Below, piece after piece: positions 1 through 7,190 of a stretch of DNA of 7,190 nucleotides; position 1 is the stretch's first letter; every line of letters begins with the position of its first letter. A program made the translations under genes and the position numbers. The notes below the pieces were generated by a model. It had not been told where the DNA came from. It did no database searches and saw only the letters and a program-made list of their open reading frames with translations. This stretch comes from Gammaproteobacteria bacterium (GTDB lineage: Bacteria > Pseudomonadota > Gammaproteobacteria > Natronospirales > REEB76): contig JAGWNO010000104.1 of the NCBI GenBank assembly GCA_028871235.1, forward strand, positions 1 through 7,190, in the 5' to 3' direction.

Positions 1-615
1 CATGACGCGGTAGGAGAGCGTCGCCGAGAACAACATGCTGAGCCGCTGCGTCGGCGGCGGCAGGCGCCGCATCAGGAAACGCACGTCGGCGATGAAACCC
101 ATGTCGAACATGCGGTCGGCTTCGTCCAGTACCAAGACTTCCGCGGCATGCAGATCGTATACATGCTGTTTGAAGTAATCGATGAGCCGGCCGGGCGTGC
201 CGATGAGCAGGTCCACGCCCGCGGCCACGGTATCGCGCTGCTGCTCGTAGTTCTCGCCGCCGTACACCACCGTCTGCCTGCAGCCGGCGTGGCGGCCGAG
301 CGCCTCGGCATCCTTGTATATCTGCACCGCCAGTTCACGGGTAGGGGCCACCACCAGGGCACGCGGCTGGGTGGCCCGCCTTGTCGGATGCGGTGGATGG
401 CTGAGCAGACGCTGGTACAGGGCCAGCAGGAAGGCGGCGGTCTTGCCGGTGCCGGTCTGGGCCTGTCCCGCCACATCCTGGCCCTTGAGGAGCAGCGGCA
501 GGGCCTCTGCCTGGATGGGGGTGCAGCGGACGAAGCCCGCCTCCGTGAGGCTCCTGAGCAGGGGCTGCGCCAGTCCCAGGGTTTCAAAACGCAGATCGGT
601 CAGGTGCTGATCCAT
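1..615 (-). CDS. rhlB: ATP-dependent RNA helicase RhlB (DEAD-box), 3' part outside the window
   Basis: RhlB is a cytoplasmic DEAD-box helicase that unwinds structured RNA, in E. coli as part of the RNase E degradosome. The visible 205 codons hold helicase domain 1. There is a Q-motif region (F10 and TPIQ at 32-35), Walker A AQTGTGKT at 52-59, motif Ia PTRELA at 91-96, TPGR at 140-143, the DEAD box VLDEAD at 162-167 and motif III SAT at 197-199. SHP after the Walker region and DEADRMFDMGF and MLFSATLSYRV are typical of RhlB rather than RhlE, SrmB or DeaD. The start MDQHLTDLRFETL fits the short RhlB N-terminus, but no clear Shine-Dalgarno precedes it. Helicase domain 2 and the basic C-terminal tail lie beyond base 1. 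It is divergent from trxA-rho, the same layout as in E. coli, which supports the name. No frameshift or missing catalytic residue is seen. Confidence 0.95.
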   Translation of the reverse strand, partial: MDQHLTDLRFETLGLAQPLLRSLTEAGFVRCTPIQAEALPLLLKGQDVAGQAQTGTGKTAAFLLALYQRLLSHPPHPTRRATQPRALVVAPTRELAVQIYKDAEALGRHAGCRQTVVYGGENYEQQRDTVAAGVDLLIGTPGRLIDYFKQHVYDLHAAEVLVLDEADRMFDMGFIADVRFLMRRLPPPTQRLSMLFSATLSYRVM

Positions 616-874
616 TGGTGGCTTTTTGTACAGGACGACAGGGCTTGCATTCTTGCGGCGGTTGGGCTCAAATATCACCGAACGCCTTGTAGCCCGTGCC
701 CCGCGCGGGACGTTTGCAGCAATTCAAAGCACTTTTACCAGAACCGCGAGCAAGCCGCGCTATTGTGCCTGAAACCGGCACGTCACGTCACATTTCCGCA
801 TCCCTATTCCGACGTTACGCGCTTCTCGCGCCCTGAATGCAGAAAATATCGAGCCACGTGGAGGCTGTTTAACT
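616..874. promoter_or_regulatory. Divergent intergenic region between rhlB and trxA
   Basis: This 259-bp gap must hold the promoters of both rhlB (leftward) and trxA (rightward) unless they lie in coding DNA. I find no convincing sigma-70 -35/-10 pair on either strand. Visible structure is a perfect 10-bp palindrome CCCGCGCGGG (700-709), a small hairpin GTGCC-7 nt-GGCAC (765-781), and an overlapping direct repeat CGTCACGTCAC (781-791). A strong Shine-Dalgarno GGAGG (860-864) lies before trxA. The central part (about 711-780) is more A/T-rich than its surroundings, which would suit a promoter. Its regulatory role is inferred from position only. No protein gene or RNA gene is evident. Confidence 0.4.
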
Positions 875-1201
875 GTGAGTGAGCACATCGTGTATACGAG
901 CGACGCTGATTTCGAGAAAGATGTATTGAAGTCCGAGCTGCCGGTGCTGGTGGACTACTGGGCGGAATGGTGCGGTCCTTGCAAGATGATCGCCCCGATC
1001 CTCGATGAGATCGCCGGCGATTACCAGGGCAAGCTCCGCATCGCCAAGGTCAACGTGGATGAGAACCAGCAGCTCACCCAGAAGTACGGCATCCGCAGCA
1101 TCCCGACGCTCATGTTGTTCAAGGACGGCAGTGTGCAGGCGCAGAAAATCGGGGCGCTGTCGAAATCGCAACTGGCGGCGTTCATCGAGACCAATATTTG
1201 A
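875..1201 (+). CDS. trxA: Thioredoxin 1
   Basis: This is a small cytoplasmic thiol-disulfide oxidoreductase that reduces disulfides in ribonucleotide reductase, PAPS reductase, peroxiredoxins and other partners, and is itself recharged by thioredoxin reductase. The 108-residue product is the standard length. It has the active site WCGPC at 32-36 with redox cysteines C33 and C36, the buried acid D27, W29, and the cis-proline P77 in SIPT. The stretch AEWCGPCKMIAPILDEI matches E. coli TrxA almost exactly. The start is GTG at 875; GGAGG lies 10 nt upstream, and the N-terminus MSEHIVYTSD lines up with the family, so it is well supported. There is no signal peptide. It is followed 150 bp later by rho, as in E. 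coli, and may be partly co-transcribed with it. Confidence 0.97.
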   Translation: MSEHIVYTSDADFEKDVLKSELPVLVDYWAEWCGPCKMIAPILDEIAGDYQGKLRIAKVNVDENQQLTQKYGIRSIPTLMLFKDGSVQAQKIGALSKSQLAAFIETNI

Positions 1202-1206
1202 TATTC

Positions 1207-1229
1207 GCGGGCGGCGGGAGGCCGCCCGC
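1207..1229 (+). terminator. GC hairpin just downstream of trxA (weak or incomplete terminator)
   Basis: A perfect 9-bp inverted repeat (GCGGGCGGC at 1207-1215, GCCGCCCGC at 1221-1229) with a 5-nt loop begins 5 nt after the trxA stop. The stem is strong, but no T-run follows (TGTGCAGG), so it is not a standard intrinsic terminator. It could protect the trxA mRNA 3' end or cause partial pausing before rho. The structure is read directly; the role is inferred. Confidence 0.5.
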
Positions 1230-1294
1230 TGTGCAGGTTATACGGCGACAGCAGAACGGCCGGTAACACGTTTTAACAAAAATCTGTATTCAAT

Positions 1295-1324
1295 CCCGGC
1301 GTCCGCCGGGTATACCCGATTTTT
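1295..1324 (+). promoter_or_regulatory. Overlapping hairpins in the rho leader, possible attenuator
   Basis: Two inverted repeats share bases 1307-1310 and so cannot form together. The first is CCCGGC (1295-1300), loop GTCC, GCCGGG (1305-1310). The second is the perfect 12-nt palindrome CGGGTATACCCG (1307-1318), followed after one A by five T (1320-1324). This is the geometry of an antiterminator and a terminator, although the second stem has only four G-C pairs around TATA. In E. coli, rho is autoregulated by attenuation in its leader; whether this element does so is inference. The palindrome could instead be a protein-binding site. The weak purine stretch CAGAGAGACCGAGA (1326-1339) is the only Shine-Dalgarno candidate for rho. 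Confidence 0.35.
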
Positions 1325-1351
1325 CCAGAGAGACCGAGATAAAACACACTT

Positions 1352-2611
<1,260 letters not shown>

Positions 2612-2676
2612 AATTCAGGAGCAGCATCAGGGGCGGGGGTTGCGATCGCGGAGAATCTGCGGGATTTTTACCCCGC
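2612..2676. other. Convergent junction between rho and the GNAT gene
   Basis: Only 56 bp separate the rho stop from the GNAT stop (TAA on the minus strand, 2670-2668). A 5-bp hairpin GCGGG (2659-2663) with CCCGC (2672-2676) and an 8-nt loop overlaps the end of the GNAT gene. No T-run follows the stem on either strand; the A/T tract is in the loop. I do not call it a terminator. Transcripts from the two blocks may overlap here or be ended by Rho; that is inference. Confidence 0.35.
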
Positions 2677-3097
2677 GCCGCTCGTGAGTTCTTTCTTCAC
2701 CAGTACCGAGCCGTGGGGCGCGTAGCCCAGCGCTGCATAGAACGGCAGGACGTCCGCGTAACTGTCCACAAACAGCGCCCGGCATCCCTGCCGGAGCGCT
2801 GCCTGTTCCGCGAATCCCATGAGTGCCCGGCCGATGCCGCCACCGCGACACCGGCCGGCGGCCACCACATCGTCCACATGCAGGATGCGGCCACGGGCTG
2901 AGGTCTCACCGGGCGCAAGCCGAGCACACCCGCGAGTTCCGGTGCGAACGCCCCCATCAGCCGGTAACCGCCACGGTCTGGCGTGCCAGGCGTTGCCTGA
3001 ATGTCGTCGCCTCGAGTTGCGGGCGCAGCTCCCGGAGCAGCCGCAGCGCGGCGGCGCAATCCGCCGGCGTGAGCGGCCGGATCAGGGTTGCAGGCAT
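2668..3097 (-). pseudogene. GNAT-family N-acetyltransferase, broken by two -1 frame changes
   Basis: Three minus-strand frames together spell one small GNAT protein. Frame A starts MPATLIRPLTPADC at 3097, runs through LARQTV and hits TGA at 2959-2957. Frame B then carries GGYRLMGAFAPELAGVLG and LRPV. Frame C carries ETSARGRILHVDDVV, the acetyl-CoA loop RCRGGGIGRAL, then FVDS, PFYAALGY and VKKEL, ending at TAA. The breaks lie near 2970-2982 and 2905-2910, and each is repaired by adding one base, probably a G in both places. The span of 430 bases plus two gives exactly 143 codons and a stop, a normal GNAT length. Start is 10 nt after the purD stop, so it was probably the last gene of the purine operon. 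The substrate is unknown. It may be a real pseudogene or an intact gene with two base-calling errors. No slippery heptamer is seen, so programmed shifting is unlikely. Confidence 0.8.
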
Positions 3098-3107
3098 GCG
3101 GGGATGT

Positions 3108-4400
3108 TCAGCGGCCGGCCTGTTCGCGCGCCAGGGCGCGGTGGCCGATGTCGCGGCGGAAGAACCGCCCCGGCCAATGGATGCCGTCGGCAATGTGGTA
3201 TACCCGCTGGCGCGCGTCCGCGATGGTATCGCCCAGGCCCGTGACGCACAGTACCCGCCCGCCGCTGGTGACCATGCGACCATCCTGTTCCGCGGTGCCC
3301 GCATGGAATACCTTGACTTGATCCATGGGAAACGGCGGCAGGCCGGTGATGGCATCGCCTTTCCGGTAGTCACCGGGATAACCGTCCGTCGCCAGCACCA
3401 CGCCCAGCGCCATGCGCTCGTCCCATGCGGCCTGCAGCTTGTCGAGTGTGCCGTCCAGTGCCGCTTCGCAGAGTTCCACCAGGTCCGACTTGAGCCGCAA
3501 CATGAGCGCCTGGGTCTCCGGATCGCCGCTGCGGCAGTTGAACTCGATGACGCGTGGGCTGCCGTCGGGCGCGATCATCAGGCCGGCGTACAGGAAACCG
3601 GTATAGGGCGCACCTTCTGTCGCCATGCCGCGCACCGTCGGCAGGATCACTTCGCGCATGACGCGCTCATGGATCGCCGGCGTCACCACCGGCGCCGGTG
3701 AATAGGCGCCCATGCCGCCAGTGTTGGGTCCCTTGTCGCCGTCGTCGCGACGCTTGTGGTCCTGGGAGGTGGCCAGCGGCAGCACGTGCTCGCCATCCAC
3801 CATGACGATGAAACTCACTTCCTCGCCTTCAAGCAAATCCTCGATGACCACACGCTGACCGGCATCTCCGAAGCTGTTGCCGCCCAGCATGTCCTGCACC
3901 GCGGCCTCGGCCTCGGCGACGGACTGGGCCACCACCACGCCCTTGCCGGCGGCAAGCCCATCGGCCTTCACCACTATGGGTGCGCCGCACTCGCGCACAT
4001 AGGCAAGCGCCGCGGGCACCTCGGTGAAGTTGCGGTACGCGGCCGTGGGGATGTGGTGGCGGGTGAGAAAATCCTTGCTGAAAGCCTTGGAACCCTCCAG
4101 GCGCGCCGCCACGCGGCTGGGGCCGAAGCAGCGCAGTCCCACCTGCTGGAAGGCATCGCAGACACCCAGCACCAGCGGTTGCTCCGGCCCCACCACGGTG
4201 AGATCGATGCCCTGGCCCAGGGCGAATTCCATGAGGCCGCGGATGTCGTCGGACAAGATGCGCACGTTCTCGCACTTGGATTCGTGCGCCGTGCCGGCGT
4301 TGCCCGGTGCCACGTAGATTTTCTCCACGCGCGGCGACTGGGCGATTTTCCAAGCGAACGCATGCTCGCGTCCGCCGCTGCCGATGACCAGAACCTTCAT
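3108..4400 (-). CDS. purD: Phosphoribosylamine-glycine ligase (GAR synthetase)
   Basis: PurD joins glycine to 5-phosphoribosylamine with ATP, the second step of de novo purine synthesis, in the cytoplasm. The 430-residue product matches the family (E. coli 429). It has the N-terminal loop GSGGREHA (7-14), the ATP-grasp segment KADGLAAGKGVVVA (145-158), SQDHKR (212-217), GPNTGGMGAYSPAP (224-237), and the metal and ATP site IEFNCR-GDPETQ (285-297). I chose ATG 4400 because MKVLVIGSGGREHA is the standard N-terminus; an in-frame ATG at 4436 would add 12 unconserved residues. The Shine-Dalgarno is poor (GACGGGC). One oddity is S291 where the family usually has Phe (FNCRFGDPETQ in E. coli). It lies 106 bp downstream of purH and just before the GNAT remnant, and is probably co-transcribed with purH. 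Confidence 0.97.
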   Translation of the reverse strand: MKVLVIGSGGREHAFAWKIAQSPRVEKIYVAPGNAGTAHESKCENVRILSDDIRGLMEFALGQGIDLTVVGPEQPLVLGVCDAFQQVGLRCFGPSRVAARLEGSKAFSKDFLTRHHIPTAAYRNFTEVPAALAYVRECGAPIVVKADGLAAGKGVVVAQSVAEAEAAVQDMLGGNSFGDAGQRVVIEDLLEGEEVSFIVMVDGEHVLPLATSQDHKRRDDGDKGPNTGGMGAYSPAPVVTPAIHERVMREVILPTVRGMATEGAPYTGFLYAGLMIAPDGSPRVIEFNCRSGDPETQALMLRLKSDLVELCEAALDGTLDKLQAAWDERMALGVVLATDGYPGDYRKGDAITGLPPFPMDQVKVFHAGTAEQDGRMVTSGGRVLCVTGLGDTIADARQRVYHIADGIHWPGRFFRRDIGHRALAREQAGR

Positions 4401-4506
4401 GCGTTTGCCCGTCTTGCTTGAATGATTTCCATGCATGTCAACTCAGTATGCAGCGTGCTGCGATGTCACTCGCGTTCTTTACGCAGTACCCGGCATGCTG
4501 CACTTC
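4401..4506 (-). other. purH-purD intergenic spacer
   Basis: This 106-bp gap separates two genes that are usually in one operon. On the minus strand it holds a perfect -35 hexamer TTGACA (4441-4436), but no convincing -10 follows at 16-18 nt (AAGCAA or AGCAAG), so an internal purD promoter is only a weak possibility. A short inverted repeat GCAGC-GT-GCTGC is also present (4450-4461). No PurR-like operator or riboswitch is recognised. Confidence 0.25.
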
Positions 4507-6069
4507 CTAATGGCGGAAATGCCGGATGCCGGTGAACACCATGGCCATACCATGCTGGTCCGCCGCCGCGATCACCTCCCGGTCGCGCACCGAACCACCG
4601 GGCTGGATGATGGCGCTGATGCCGGCCGCATACGCGGCATCCACGCTGTCGCGGAACGGTAAGAAGGCGTCGGAAGCCATGACCGCACCGCGCACCGGCA
4701 ATCCGGCTTCCTCCGCTTTCAGGATGGCGATGCGCGCGCTCATGATACGGCTGGTCTGGCCGGCGCCGATGCCCACGGTCTGGGCGTCGCGCGCGTACAC
4801 GATGGCGTTGGATTTGACGTACTTCACCACCGTCCAGGCGAACAGCAAGTCAGTGAGCTGCTGCGGTGAAGGTTTGTTGCGGGTGACGGTCCTGAGGTCC
4901 GCGACGCTGACGCTGCCCTGGTCCGCATCCTGCAGCAGCAGTCCGCCGCTCACGCGGCGGTAATCGAGTTCATTGGAGGGTTGTCGCCACTCGCCGGTGA
5001 GCAGCACACGCACATTGGGTTTGACGGCCAGGGCGGTCAGCGCTTCCTTGTGGACCTCGGGCGCGATGATGACTTCCACGAATTGCCGTTCCATGATCAA
5101 CGCTGCGGTAGCGTGGTCCAGCGGCCGGTTGCAGGCGATGATGCCGCCGAAAGCCGACGCGGGATCGGTCTGGTAAGCGCGTGCGTAGGCTTCCGGCAGC
5201 GTCGTGGCCAGCGCCACTCCGCAGGGATTGGCGTGCTTTACGATCACGCAGGCGGGGTTGTCGAAACTGCGTACGCAGGCGAGCGCCGCATCCGCATCGG
5301 CGAGGTTGTTGAAGGACAGCTCCTTGCCCTGCAGCAGTTTCGCGGCAGCCAGCGAGCCGGCATGCGGATGAGGTTCCGCATAGAACGCGGCGCGCTGGTG
5401 CGGATTCTCGCCGTAGCGCAGCGCATGGAGCTTGCGGAACTGCATGCTGTAGATTCCCGGAAATGGCAGCGCGGCGTCCCGCGGGGTGCGCGCAGAGAGG
5501 TAGTTGGCGATGGCGCCGTCGTACGCGGCGGTGTGGGCAAACGCCTTGGTGGCGAGTGCGAGGCGCGTGGCCTCGCTCACCGCGCCTTGGTGGGATTGCA
5601 GTTCCTGTTGTACCTGGAGGTAATCAGCCGGGTCCACGATTACCGCCACATCGGCATGGTTTTTGGCGGCGGCCCGCAGCATGGCCGGCCCGCCGATGTC
5701 GATGTTCTCGATGGCGTCCGCGCGAGTGCAATCTGGTTTGGTGACTGCATCCTCAAAGGGATAGCGAGTGACTACCAGCAGATCGATGGGCTCGATGCCA
5801 TGCTCACGCATCACCGCATCATCGGTGCCGCGTCGCCCCAGCAGGCCGCCGTGGATCTTCGGGTGCAGCGTCTTGACGCGGCCGGCCATGATTTCCGGGA
5901 AACCGGTGTGCTCCGAGACTTCCTGTACGGAGATGCCGGCATCCCGCAGCATCCGGGCGGTGCCGCCGGTGGACAGCAGCTCGATCTTGAGGCCGTGCAG
6001 GGCGCGCGCGAATTCCACCAGACCGGTCTTGTCGGAGACACTCAATAGCGCGCGTTTGATGGGCTGCAC
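4507..6069 (-). CDS. purH: Bifunctional AICAR formyltransferase / IMP cyclohydrolase
   Basis: PurH does the last two steps of de novo purine synthesis: formyl transfer from 10-formyl-THF to AICAR, then ring closure to IMP. Taking GTG 6069 as start gives 520 residues. The N-terminal cyclohydrolase (MGS-like) domain is about 1-145, with SVSDKTG (10-16), STGGTAR (33-39), KTLHPKIHGG (66-75) and ENIDIGGP (121-128). The formyltransferase domain has RYGENPHQ (218-225), the catalytic KHANPCG (278-284; K278, H279), GIGAGQTSR (433-441), SDAFLPFRD (466-474) and terminal RHFRH. The GTG gives MQPIKRALLSVSDK, like known N-termini, with AAGGGA upstream; ATG 6099 would add ten unconserved residues (MPPVLLKGSH) and cannot be excluded. 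Residues 101-105 read TRYPF where the family has NLYPF, inside an A/T-ending codon patch. It lies downstream of fis. Confidence 0.97.
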   Translation of the reverse strand: MQPIKRALLSVSDKTGLVEFARALHGLKIELLSTGGTARMLRDAGISVQEVSEHTGFPEIMAGRVKTLHPKIHGGLLGRRGTDDAVMREHGIEPIDLLVVTRYPFEDAVTKPDCTRADAIENIDIGGPAMLRAAAKNHADVAVIVDPADYLQVQQELQSHQGAVSEATRLALATKAFAHTAAYDGAIANYLSARTPRDAALPFPGIYSMQFRKLHALRYGENPHQRAAFYAEPHPHAGSLAAAKLLQGKELSFNNLADADAALACVRSFDNPACVIVKHANPCGVALATTLPEAYARAYQTDPASAFGGIIACNRPLDHATAALIMERQFVEVIIAPEVHKEALTALAVKPNVRVLLTGEWRQPSNELDYRRVSGGLLLQDADQGSVSVADLRTVTRNKPSPQQLTDLLFAWTVVKYVKSNAIVYARDAQTVGIGAGQTSRIMSARIAILKAEEAGLPVRGAVMASDAFLPFRDSVDAAYAAGISAIIQPGGSVRDREVIAAADQHGMAMVFTGIRHFRH

Positions 6070-6122
6070 GTGGCTTCCCTTGAGCAGGACCGGGGGCATC
6101 CGACCTGCGGTGCAAGCGGATG

Positions 6123-6140
6123 GGCGGCCGGGCGGCCGCC
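6123..6140 (-). repeat. GC-rich hairpin between fis and purH
   Basis: Directly after the fis stop, the sequence GGCGGCC (6123-6129), loop GGGC, GGCCGCC (6134-6140) forms a 7-bp all-G/C stem. It arises from a tandem GGGCGGCCG / GGCGGCCG repeat and contains a NotI-type palindrome GCGGCCGC (6132-6139). On the fis-purH transcript it would form 1 nt past the fis stop. No T-run follows, so it is not a full terminator. It could stabilise the dusB-fis message or reduce readthrough into purH; this is inference from position. Confidence 0.5.
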
Positions 6141-6141
6141 G

Positions 6142-6444
6142 TCAGTTGTTTATCTTATATTGGCGCAGCTTTTTGCGCAGCGTGCTGCGGTTGATACCAA
6201 GAATGGCCGCGGCACGGGACTGGTTGCCGCGGGTGTAGTCCATGAGGCTCCTGAGCAGCGGCTGTTCCACCTCGCCCAGCACGAAGTCGTACACACCCGA
6301 CGGGTCATGGCCATCCAGGTCCGCGAAGTAGCGTCGCAGGGTCTTCTCCGCATAGTCGCGCAGACAATGGGACGTGCCGGCGGCATGATGCGCACCGCCG
6401 TTCACCACCTCCAGCACCCGCTGGGTCGCCGCTCTGCTGGTCAT
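6142..6444 (-). CDS. fis: DNA-binding protein Fis (nucleoid-associated, factor for inversion stimulation)
   Basis: Fis is a homodimeric nucleoid protein that bends DNA, activates rRNA promoters and supports site-specific recombination in enteric bacteria. The 100-residue product is close to the 98 of E. coli. Its C-terminal half is strongly conserved: LGEVEQPLL (56-64), DYTRGNQSRAAAILGINR (69-86) and STLRKKLRQY (87-96), which form helix B and the helix-turn-helix. The first 25 residues share no evident similarity with the enteric N-terminal beta-hairpin arms and are unusual in GGAHHAAGTSHC (16-27). The ATG overlaps the dusB stop by 4 bp (ATGA), with GGGAG 8 nt upstream, so translational coupling is likely. 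The dusB-fis pairing is the standard arrangement; the promoter would lie upstream of dusB, outside the window. Confidence 0.97.
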   Translation of the reverse strand: MTSRAATQRVLEVVNGGAHHAAGTSHCLRDYAEKTLRRYFADLDGHDPSGVYDFVLGEVEQPLLRSLMDYTRGNQSRAAAILGINRSTLRKKLRQYKINN

Positions 6445-7190
6445 GCTGCTAACTCCCTGATGTCGTTGTTATCCGCGAAGATCTGGCGGACGAGTCTCTG
6501 TTGTTCGTTGGCTGTCTCCACACGCAGCACCCGCTCCCGGAAGGCGGCCGCCCGCGGCAACGTCTTCAGATACCAGCTGATGTGCTTGCGGGCCACGCGG
6601 ACACCGGTGAATTCGCCGTAAAAACAGTACAGATTGTCCAGATGTGCCCGCATTATGGCGGCGATTTCCTCATCGTCCGGCGGCGGCAGCATGGCGCCGG
6701 TCGCCAGGTAATGTTCGATCTCCCGGAAGATCCACGGCCGCCCCTGGGCGGCCCGTCCGATCATCACCGCATCAGCACCGGTGGCATCCAGCACCGCCTT
6801 GGCCTGCTGCGGCGTGTTCACGTCACCGTTGGCCATCACCGGGATGTCCACCGCCGCCTTGATGGCGCGGATGGTGGCGTATTCCGCCTCGCCCGCATAC
6901 AGGTCGGCGCGGGTGCGGCCATGCACAGCCAGGGCTTTTATGCCGGAATCCTGCGCGATCCGGGCGATGCGCACCCCGTTTTTATGCTGCCGATCCCAAC
7001 CGGTGCGGATCTTGAGGGTCACCGGCACATCCACCGCGGCCACTACAGCGTTTAGAATCTGTCCAACCAGGGTCTCGTCCTGTAATAGCGCTGAACCGGC
7101 CAGCTTGTTGCAGACTTTTTTCGCCGGGCAGCCCATGTTGATGTCGATGATCTGGGCGCCCTCGGCCACGTTGAAGCGTGCAGCCTCGGC
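6441..7190 (-). CDS. dusB: tRNA-dihydrouridine synthase B, N-terminus outside the window
   Basis: DusB is an FMN- and NADPH-dependent enzyme that reduces uridine to dihydrouridine in tRNA (position 17 in E. coli). The window holds the last 249 codons of a protein normally about 320-340 long, so about 80 residues are missing at the N-terminus. Seen here are DINMGCPAKKV with the Cys of the GCP motif, which acts as the proton donor in the Dus family, LAGSALLQ, VTLKIRTGW, HGRTRADLYAGEAEY, MANGDVNTP and the FMN-phosphate segment GADAVMIGRAAQGRPWIF. The C-terminal helical tRNA-binding domain follows, with RVARKHISWYL. These segments match DusB (the NifR3-like subgroup) rather than DusA or DusC. It overlaps fis by 4 bp. 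No disruption is seen. Confidence 0.96.
   Translation of the reverse strand, partial: AEAARFNVAEGAQIIDINMGCPAKKVCNKLAGSALLQDETLVGQILNAVVAAVDVPVTLKIRTGWDRQHKNGVRIARIAQDSGIKALAVHGRTRADLYAGEAEYATIRAIKAAVDIPVMANGDVNTPQQAKAVLDATGADAVMIGRAAQGRPWIFREIEHYLATGAMLPPPDDEEIAAIMRAHLDNLYCFYGEFTGVRVARKHISWYLKTLPRAAAFRERVLRVETANEQQRLVRQIFADNNDIRELAA

Noticed and set aside
148..882. 244-codon plus-strand open frame across rhlB, the gap and the trxA start
   Set aside because: Its first part is the complement of rhlB helicase motifs, and its end overlaps the well-supported trxA start in another frame.
2642..2649. GCGATCGC palindrome after rho
   Set aside because: A single 8-bp palindrome in GC-rich DNA, not repeated elsewhere that I noticed, so no function can be argued.
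2905..2982. Programmed -1 ribosomal frameshifting in the GNAT gene
   Set aside because: Two shifts would be needed, and no X-XXY-YYZ slippery heptamer is seen at either site.
2823..3701. 292-codon plus-strand open frame over the GNAT remnant and the end of purD
   Set aside because: It is Arg/Ala/Pro-rich with no domain, and it opposes purD, which is certain, and the GNAT coding signal.
3756..4421. 221-codon plus-strand open frame antisense to purD
   Set aside because: Shadow frame rich in H, G and A; purD fully explains the region.
4436..4441. Perfect TTGACA on the minus strand as a purD promoter
   Set aside because: No acceptable -10 hexamer at normal spacing; a single hexamer is not enough.
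4981..6048. 355-codon open frame antisense to purH
   Set aside because: It is a complement shadow of purH; no known motif and no plausible ribosome binding site.

Overview
The window is GC-rich (roughly 60-65 % by eye) and carries housekeeping genes of a gammaproteobacterium outside the Enterobacterales. Two facts support this. rhlB is divergent from trxA-rho, as in E. coli and many other Gammaproteobacteria. dusB-fis runs directly into purH-purD, an order known from Pseudomonas, Xanthomonas and related groups but not from E. coli. A Chromatiales- or Acidiferrobacterales-like source is a guess only.

Left block (1-2611): the 5' part of rhlB (DEAD-box RNA helicase, minus strand, cut by the window edge) is separated by 259 bp from trxA (thioredoxin 1) and rho (transcription terminator) on the plus strand. 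The trxA-rho gap of 150 bp has a GC hairpin just after trxA. Nearer rho it has two mutually exclusive inverted repeats, the second followed by five T, which could be a small attenuator.

Right block (2668-7190, minus strand, read right to left): dusB (tRNA dihydrouridine synthase, N-terminus cut off), fis (4-bp overlap with dusB), purH and purD (two enzymes of de novo purine synthesis), then a small GNAT acetyltransferase gene broken by two -1 frame changes. The two blocks converge in the 56 bp between the rho stop and the GNAT stop.

The genes serve RNA synthesis and turnover (RhlB, Rho), redox balance (TrxA), tRNA modification (DusB), nucleoid structure and rRNA transcription (Fis) and purine supply (PurH, PurD). 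I see no mobile element, CRISPR array, tRNA, rRNA or defence system, and nothing that looks like a new multi-gene system. The points most worth a second look are the doubly frameshifted acetyltransferase, the rho leader structure, a local substitution and codon-use patch in PurH at a normally conserved motif, and the hairpin between fis and purH.
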